A stretch of DNA of 64,000 nucleotides, taken from DAXETY01 sp051155755 (GTDB lineage: Bacteria; Desulfobacterota; Desulfobacteria; Desulfobacterales; SG8-13). Made by a program: the position numbers and the translations under genes. The stretch lies in the NCBI GenBank assembly GCA_051155755.1, contig DAXETY010000035.1:1-64000 (forward strand). Direction: 5' to 3'. How positions within the stretch are numbered: position 1 is the first letter of the stretch; each line of letters starts with the position of its first letter. The notes under the pieces were generated by a model, which saw only the letters and a program-made list of their open reading frames with translations, was not told the DNA's origin and did no database searches. This document shows positions 59,358-64,000 of the stretch, in pieces.

Positions 59358-61834
59358 GGGCGCTCCTCCGGAGTCGGTTCCGGGTTGGTTTTGCGGATCT
59401 GTCGGGCCCCGATACGATCGCTGTCTAAAATTTGCCAGCGGCGATCCTGACGCCGTGGGAGGATCACCACGCCGGCGGCCATGGACGACGAGGTGCGCAG
59501 CGGCAGGACCAGGCGTCCCCGCCCGGTTTCCAGCGACACGTGGTCGCCTGCGGCCAGCTGCAGGCGCCGGGCATCGTCGCTGTGCAGGTACATCCAGGGC
59601 GGCGGCTTCAGGGCCTGCAGACACGGCGAACGACTGGAAAGCGTCTCGGTCCCGAAGGTCCGATCGACGGTCAGCACCGACAGGGCGCCTTCCGGCGATT
59701 CGGACGGCGTTGCCGTGCGGGGCGCGAAATGCGGCAGCCTTTCCGAACGCAGATCCACACGCTCTCCGTCTTCCGGTATGCCGGTGAGACCTGCAGGCAA
59801 TGCCGGCAGAGATGCCGGCCGGCGATCCGGTCCCAAGTGCTCCTCGGAACCGGTCAGCTGCGCCAGGAGTGCGGCGGCGGGCTGCGGATCGGAGCCCGGA
59901 ATTTCGGTGGCATATATGCGCGGTGGATGGTTTCCGCCGCCGGTCTGTTGAATGGAAATCCCGCCGCGGTAGGCCGGTCGGGTTTTCTGCAATCTGCCTT
60001 CCTGGTTGATGAACATTCCGCCGGCTTCGTACACCGTGGCCGTCGGTAGAAAAATGTGGGCCAGACCCACCGCCTCGGTATCGACCGCATCCAGCACCGC
60101 CAGCAGTTCGAGCCGATTCAAGGCGGCTTCCAGTCGGCTTCGGTCCGGATAGCATTCCAGTGGATCGGATTCCACCACCAGCAGAGCGCGAACCCGGTTG
60201 GCCTCGATGTCGGCGACGACCTCTTCAATGGACCCATCGTCGACCAGACCGGCGCCGAACGCACCGGCCCCCGGCAGGATGTAAAACAGCCCTGCCGCCC
60301 TGTCGGCCTCCTGCAGCAGTCGAACGGCGTCGGCGGCGCGTGCGATCAGTCCGGGATCGGTCACATCGGTGCCGCAAATCAGCAGCGGGCGACTGCTCTG
60401 GACCAGTCTCGCCGCCACCGACGGCAATGCAGCCTGCAGTGGCCGGGGGGTTTCGGCAATGGTCGGCAGATCTGTGAAAAAGGATCGTGCCGGGGGTTCG
60501 AAACGATCGGCCGCCGCTTCGATCGCCTGGCGCAATACGGCCTCCAGAACGGTTTGTATTTGACCGGGGGCGGCCGGCAGCGGCTCGAATGTCAGCGGCA
60601 GTTCGATCGGGCGTGGATCGACCGCCACCACGGTCGCTCCCCGGCGCTGCGCCTGCCGCAGGGCCAGCGCCAGCATGGGCGCCTCGTTGAGTGGGTCGGC
60701 ACCGACCACCAGGACAAAATCCGCCGCTTCGACCTGCTGCATCGAAACCGCCAGTTCCGGTTCCAGGCTGCGAACCGCCGTTCGAACCCGTCGGGCCTTT
60801 TCAGCAGTGGCGAAAACCGCCGGTCCCTGCCAGCCTTTTTCCCGGCAGGCGGCAGACAGCGCGGCCTGCGTCTGCAGATCGCTGCGCACCGAACCGATGG
60901 CGGCCACCGCTGCGGGACCATGGCGTTCGACGATATGATCCAGTCGTGCGGCGAGTTGTTCCAGTGCCGCCGGCGTGTCGACGGCTTCTCCGTCCGTCCG
61001 GGCGCCGCGCGGCCGCTGCTTTTCTTCGGTGTAATAAAAGCCGAAACGGCCACGATCGCAGATAAAATGACCATTGACCACCGGGCTGAAGCGTGCCTCG
61101 TGGCGAACGATCTCCCGGTAACGGGCACTGACGACGATATGGCAGCCGAGGCTGCAGTGAATGCAGATCGAAGGGGTGCGCTCGTAATCCCAGCGGCGGC
61201 CCTTGTAGCGCGATGGTTTGTCCGTGTAGACACCGGTGGGGCACAGATCGCTCAGGTTGCCGGCAAACGGGCTTTCCAGCATGCCGTCTTCGAAGCGGCC
61301 GAAATAGGTGCGGTTTGCAATCTGCAGCGCCCCCAGGTCGCGGTATCCGGCGTACGCCTGATAGTAACGCGTACAGCGATAGCATTGAATGCACCGGTTC
61401 ATCTCGTGCTGCACCAGCGGACCCAGATCCTGGTCGATGTAGGTGCGCTTGGGACCCCGGTAGCGGCGCAGCCCGTGACCGCCGGAAACGGTCATGTCCT
61501 GCAGCAGGCAGTGCCCGCCTTCGTCGCAGACCGGGCAGTCGTGGGGATGATGAAGCATGAGCCACTCGATGACGTGGCGCCGGAAATCCACCGCTTCTTC
61601 GTCGGTGGTCGACACGACCATGCCGTTCTTGCAGTCGATCATGCAGCTCATCTGCACGCCTTTGAACGGCCCCTGGACGAACTTCACCGCGCAGACCCGG
61701 CAGGCGCCCACCGATCCCAGGGCCGGATGATAGCAAAAGCGCGGGATCATGATCCCCAGCCGCTCGGCGGCTTCGAGCACCTTGATGCCGTCTTCGACTT
61801 CGATTTCCCGATCGTCGATGATGAGTTTCGGCAT
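59354..61834 (-). CDS. nuoG: NADH-quinone oxidoreductase subunit G
   Basis: 826-residue peripheral-arm subunit. The N-terminal [2Fe-2S] domain has Cys34, Cys45, Cys48 and Cys64. Cluster N5 ligands are His96, Cys100, Cys103 and Cys109 in HPHDCPVCDEGGHC. N4 ligands are in CIQCYRCTR and a later CPTGVY. An additional CIHCSLGCH motif near residue 225 would hold the N7-type cluster seen in some bacteria. A molybdopterin-oxidoreductase-like domain fills the rest and ends in an Asp/Arg-rich region. nuoH overlaps it. Confidence 0.95.
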   Translation of the reverse strand: MPKLIIDDREIEVEDGIKVLEAAERLGIMIPRFCYHPALGSVGACRVCAVKFVQGPFKGVQMSCMIDCKNGMVVSTTDEEAVDFRRHVIEWLMLHHPHDCPVCDEGGHCLLQDMTVSGGHGLRRYRGPKRTYIDQDLGPLVQHEMNRCIQCYRCTRYYQAYAGYRDLGALQIANRTYFGRFEDGMLESPFAGNLSDLCPTGVYTDKPSRYKGRRWDYERTPSICIHCSLGCHIVVSARYREIVRHEARFSPVVNGHFICDRGRFGFYYTEEKQRPRGARTDGEAVDTPAALEQLAARLDHIVERHGPAAVAAIGSVRSDLQTQAALSAACREKGWQGPAVFATAEKARRVRTAVRSLEPELAVSMQQVEAADFVLVVGADPLNEAPMLALALRQAQRRGATVVAVDPRPIELPLTFEPLPAAPGQIQTVLEAVLRQAIEAAADRFEPPARSFFTDLPTIAETPRPLQAALPSVAARLVQSSRPLLICGTDVTDPGLIARAADAVRLLQEADRAAGLFYILPGAGAFGAGLVDDGSIEEVVADIEANRVRALLVVESDPLECYPDRSRLEAALNRLELLAVLDAVDTEAVGLAHIFLPTATVYEAGGMFINQEGRLQKTRPAYRGGISIQQTGGGNHPPRIYATEIPGSDPQPAAALLAQLTGSEEHLGPDRRPASLPALPAGLTGIPEDGERVDLRSERLPHFAPRTATPSESPEGALSVLTVDRTFGTETLSSRSPCLQALKPPPWMYLHSDDARRLQLAAGDHVSLETGRGRLVLPLRTSSSMAAGVVILPRRQDRRWQILDSDRIGARQIRKTNPEPTPEERP

Positions 61835-61883
61835 AACCGGACTTTCAGGGGTTCAACCGGTCGGCAGCGCCGGCGCCCCGATA

Positions 61884-63158
61884 TTACTTCAGCGGACAAC
61901 CCTTGCGTTGGATGTGGGCCTGAACCTCCTCGCGGAAATGCACCAGCAGGCTCTGCAGCGGTGCGGCGGCCCCCGGGGCAAATGCGCAATAGGAACTCCA
62001 CAGATGATGGCCCATGCGATCGAGCATCGGCAAAAACGCCGGTTCGCCCCGGCCGGATTCGATCCGCAGGAGCAGGTCCCGGATATAGGGCAGCCCCTCC
62101 CGGCAGGGGGTACACCAGCCGCAGGATTCCCGGGCAAAGAACTCCATCAGGTTGGCGGTGGCCTCCACCAGGCAGGTTTTCTGATCGAAAATCATGACGG
62201 CCGCCGTTCCCAGCCGGTTGCCGATGGCCTTGAGTGAATCGTAGTCCATCGGAATTTCGTAGTGCTCGACCGGAATGAAACCGGTGGAAGCCCCGCCGGG
62301 CAGGCAGGCCTTGAACTGCGAGCCCGGCGGCATGCCGCCGGCATGTTCCTCGACGATTTCCTTCAACGCTACCCCCAGCGGCAGTTCGTAGCAACCCGGA
62401 CGATTGACCTTGCCGCTGACACAGAAGAGTTTGGTGCCCGCTGCCGATTCGGTCAAGGCCAGCTGTTGGAACCATTCGGCGCCGTTGCGGATGATGTGCG
62501 GCACGCAGGCCAGGGTCTCCACATTGTTGGTCAGTGTCGGCAGATCCCACAACCCTTTTTCCGTCGGGTACGGGGGCGGCTGCCTGGGATTGGGCCGGCG
62601 TCCCATCAGCGCATTCAGCTGGGCGGTGACTTCCCCGCAGATATAGCGACCGCCGCTGCGGTGCACCACGATATCGAAGTCGTAGTCACTGCCCAGAATC
62701 GACGTTCCGATCAGGTTTTCCCCGCGGGCGATCTCGATTTCCCGTTCCAGGATGCGGGCGGCGTTTTCATATTCCGGCCGGATGAAGATGATGCCATTGT
62801 GCGCCCGGATCGAATAGCCGGCGATGGCCATGCCCTCCAGCAGCATGTGCGGATCGGCATGCAGCAGGACGCGATCTTTGAAGGTTCCCGGCTCCATTTC
62901 ATCGGCGTTGCAGACTACGTAGCGGGGAAACGGAGCATCCTCCTGCACGGTCTCGATCTTCTTGCCGGCCGGAAAGCCCGCCCCCCCGCGGCCCAGAAGT
63001 ACCGCGGCGCTGATGCGCTCGCGCACTTTCTGGTAGTCACTTTCGTGCAGGACCGATTCCAGGGCCTTGTAACCGCCGCTTTCGCGGTACTCCGCCAGAG
63101 AGGCGATTCGATCCGGTTTGCGGTTCTGCAGCAGTATCTGGGGATAGTCTCGGGCCAT
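61884..63158 (-). CDS. nuoF: NADH-quinone oxidoreductase subunit F
   Basis: 424-residue flavoprotein holding FMN, the NADH site and cluster N3. The NADH/FMN-binding GRGGAGFPAGKK is at about residues 55-66, VVCNADEMEPGTFKDR follows, a GAYICGEETA-like segment reads GRYICGEVTAQLNALMG, and the N3 ligands lie in SCGWCTPCREG plus a distal cysteine (YCAFAPG). Val replaces the more usual Glu in the ICGEET motif, an atypical change near the NADH pocket. nuoE ends 68 bp upstream. Complex I of this type oxidises NADH, or possibly reduced ferredoxin through a partner. Confidence 0.95.
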   Translation of the reverse strand: MARDYPQILLQNRKPDRIASLAEYRESGGYKALESVLHESDYQKVRERISAAVLLGRGGAGFPAGKKIETVQEDAPFPRYVVCNADEMEPGTFKDRVLLHADPHMLLEGMAIAGYSIRAHNGIIFIRPEYENAARILEREIEIARGENLIGTSILGSDYDFDIVVHRSGGRYICGEVTAQLNALMGRRPNPRQPPPYPTEKGLWDLPTLTNNVETLACVPHIIRNGAEWFQQLALTESAAGTKLFCVSGKVNRPGCYELPLGVALKEIVEEHAGGMPPGSQFKACLPGGASTGFIPVEHYEIPMDYDSLKAIGNRLGTAAVMIFDQKTCLVEATANLMEFFARESCGWCTPCREGLPYIRDLLLRIESGRGEPAFLPMLDRMGHHLWSSYCAFAPGAAAPLQSLLVHFREEVQAHIQRKGCPLK

Positions 63159-63226
63159 TGCCGATTGCTTTGGGTCGTTGTTTGGAGGTATTTAGAAAAT
63201 TTCCAACCGCCTCCGATTCCGGGACC

Positions 63227-63703
63227 TTATGGTTTTTCTCTTTCTCTTAATGACTCCAGGATCGCGTCGATCTTCTGCGGGGTCAGGTTGCCGTAAACCT
63301 TGCGGTTGATCAACATGGCCGGTGCATAATCGCAATACCCGATGCAGCACACCGGCAGCAGGGTGAACCGGTTGTCGGCCGTGGTCTGACCCGGCTGAAT
63401 CTCCAACCGTTCGCACAGGTAATCCCGCACGGACCGGTAGCCCTCCATCCAGCAGATCAGGCTGTCGCACACGTGGATTACGTAACGACCCACCGGTTCG
63501 CGATAGGTAAAGGTGTAAAACGTGGCCAGCTCTTCGAGCTCCAAGGGCGTCATACCGAGCAATTCCGCGGCTTCGGCCATCGCCCGGTCGCTCAGATAAC
63601 CGTAGTGCTCCTGCAGGGCGAACATCACGTCCACGGCCAGTTCACGGGGATGTTCCACCGCCGCGATCTGTTGCTGCAGTTTTTCGCGCAGGTCCGGGGT
63701 CAT
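63227..63703 (-). CDS. nuoE: NADH-quinone oxidoreductase subunit E
   Basis: 158-residue thioredoxin-like [2Fe-2S] subunit with cluster N1a. The four ligands are Cys79 and Cys84 in CDSLIC and Cys120 and Cys124 in CIGYC. The helical N terminus (LAVDVMFALQEHYGYLSDRAMAEAAELLG) and FYTFTYREPVGRYVIHVC are typical. GGTGAGG precedes the ATG and overlaps the nuoD stop region. Confidence 0.95.
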   Translation of the reverse strand: MTPDLREKLQQQIAAVEHPRELAVDVMFALQEHYGYLSDRAMAEAAELLGMTPLELEELATFYTFTYREPVGRYVIHVCDSLICWMEGYRSVRDYLCERLEIQPGQTTADNRFTLLPVCCIGYCDYAPAMLINRKVYGNLTPQKIDAILESLREREKP

Positions 63704-63710
63704 GGCGGCC

Positions 63711-64000
63711 TCACCGGTCGATGTCCGGCAGAATGTAGTCGATGGAGCCGATGATGGCGATCAGATCGGCCAGGGTCTCGCCCACGGCCATGATGGGCAT
63801 CACCTGAACGTTGGCAAATCCGGGGGCCCGAATGCGCAGTCGGTAGGGATAACCGAGCCCGTCGCTGACGACGTAATATCCCTGCTCGCCCCGCGGGATT
63901 TCGCAGGCCGCGTACGCCTCGCCTCGCGGAATTTTGGGGCCGCGGGTCACGTTGATAAAGTGGTGAATCAGCGTTTCGATGTCGCGCAGCATGTCGGCCC
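63711..64000 (-). CDS. nuoD: NADH-quinone oxidoreductase subunit D, C-terminal part
   Basis: The last 96 or so codons of the 49-kDa-type subunit, cut by the window edge. Visible motifs are IETLIHHFINVTRGPKIPRGEAYAACEIPRGEQGYYVVSDG, YRLRIRAPGFANVQ and the terminal IIGSIDYILPDIDR, which is diagnostic for NuoD. Whether it is a separate gene or a NuoCD or NuoBCD fusion cannot be seen. Its stop lies seven bases before nuoE. Confidence 0.95.
   Translation of the reverse strand, partial: ADMLRDIETLIHHFINVTRGPKIPRGEAYAACEIPRGEQGYYVVSDGLGYPYRLRIRAPGFANVQVMPIMAVGETLADLIAIIGSIDYILPDIDR

Noticed and set aside
60056..62197. 713-codon plus-strand ORF
   Set aside because: Antisense to nuoG and nuoF; long only because high GC removes stop codons from the opposite frame.
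1..64000. CRISPR arrays, phage genes, toxin-antitoxin or restriction systems
   Set aside because: I looked for regularly spaced direct repeats and for characteristic protein motifs of these systems on both strands and saw none.

Overview
This window looks like a chromosome segment of a GC-rich, Gram-negative anaerobe of the Desulfobacterota (Desulfobacteraceae/Desulfosarcina-like). That placement is an inference from gene content: a Desulfovibrio-type mono-cluster ferredoxin, several small hypothetical families I associate with sulfate reducers, lipoproteins, TamA/TamB and LPS-heptose genes. There is no rRNA gene, no recognisable tRNA, no CRISPR array, and no phage or transposase gene. About 55 genes are called. 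Many are joined by ATGA-type stop/start overlaps.

Layout. (1) 1-6.9 kb: 3'-truncated phosphoglucomutase, an NfeD-like membrane protein and its broken partial copy, FabH, TerC, ferredoxin, an SRPBCC protein and a dodecin-like protein. (2) 7.4-15.7 kb: an alpha/alpha-toroid protein with a hexapeptide acyltransferase; two divergent Hsp20 genes, one coupled to an MFS transporter and one heading an Hsp20-RlpA-GmhB-RecD2 run; and a DUF1178 gene. (3) 16-22.6 kb: NadB, a CNNM/CorC protein and an RCK potassium channel, then a minus-strand run DksA-KH-sigma54 activator-two zinc ribbons. (4) 24.6-33 kb: a DUF2914 protein, a diadenylate cyclase fused to YbbR domains, TamA and TamB, all on one strand. (5) 33.3-46.6 kb: MltF, a tandem universal stress protein (USP), glycogen synthase, a second sigma54 activator with a degenerate receiver, Lon, amylosucrase, a CaCA antiporter, CorA and an exported unknown. 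(6) 46.7-51.4 kb, minus strand: USP-EpmA-CNNM-KtrB-KtrA. (7) 51.7-64 kb, minus strand: nuoD(partial)-E-F-G-H-I-J-K-(39-aa ORF)-L-M-N, encoding respiratory complex I.

Themes. Alpha-glucan metabolism is represented by Pgm, GlgA and amylosucrase. Cation and osmotic homeostasis recurs (KtrAB, RCK channel, CorA, two CNNM proteins, CaCA), and c-di-AMP synthesis sits in the same window. Envelope work includes RlpA, MltF, TamAB and GmhB. Protein quality control is represented by two Hsp20 proteins and Lon.

The most unusual signals are non-coding. Three dispersed repeat families each occur twice, tens of kilobases apart: a triple-hairpin element, an AT-rich element with terminal inverted repeats, and an 80-bp structured element. 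Copies of two of them sit in spacers of the nuo operon. A frameshifted partial duplicate of the NfeD-like gene is also present.
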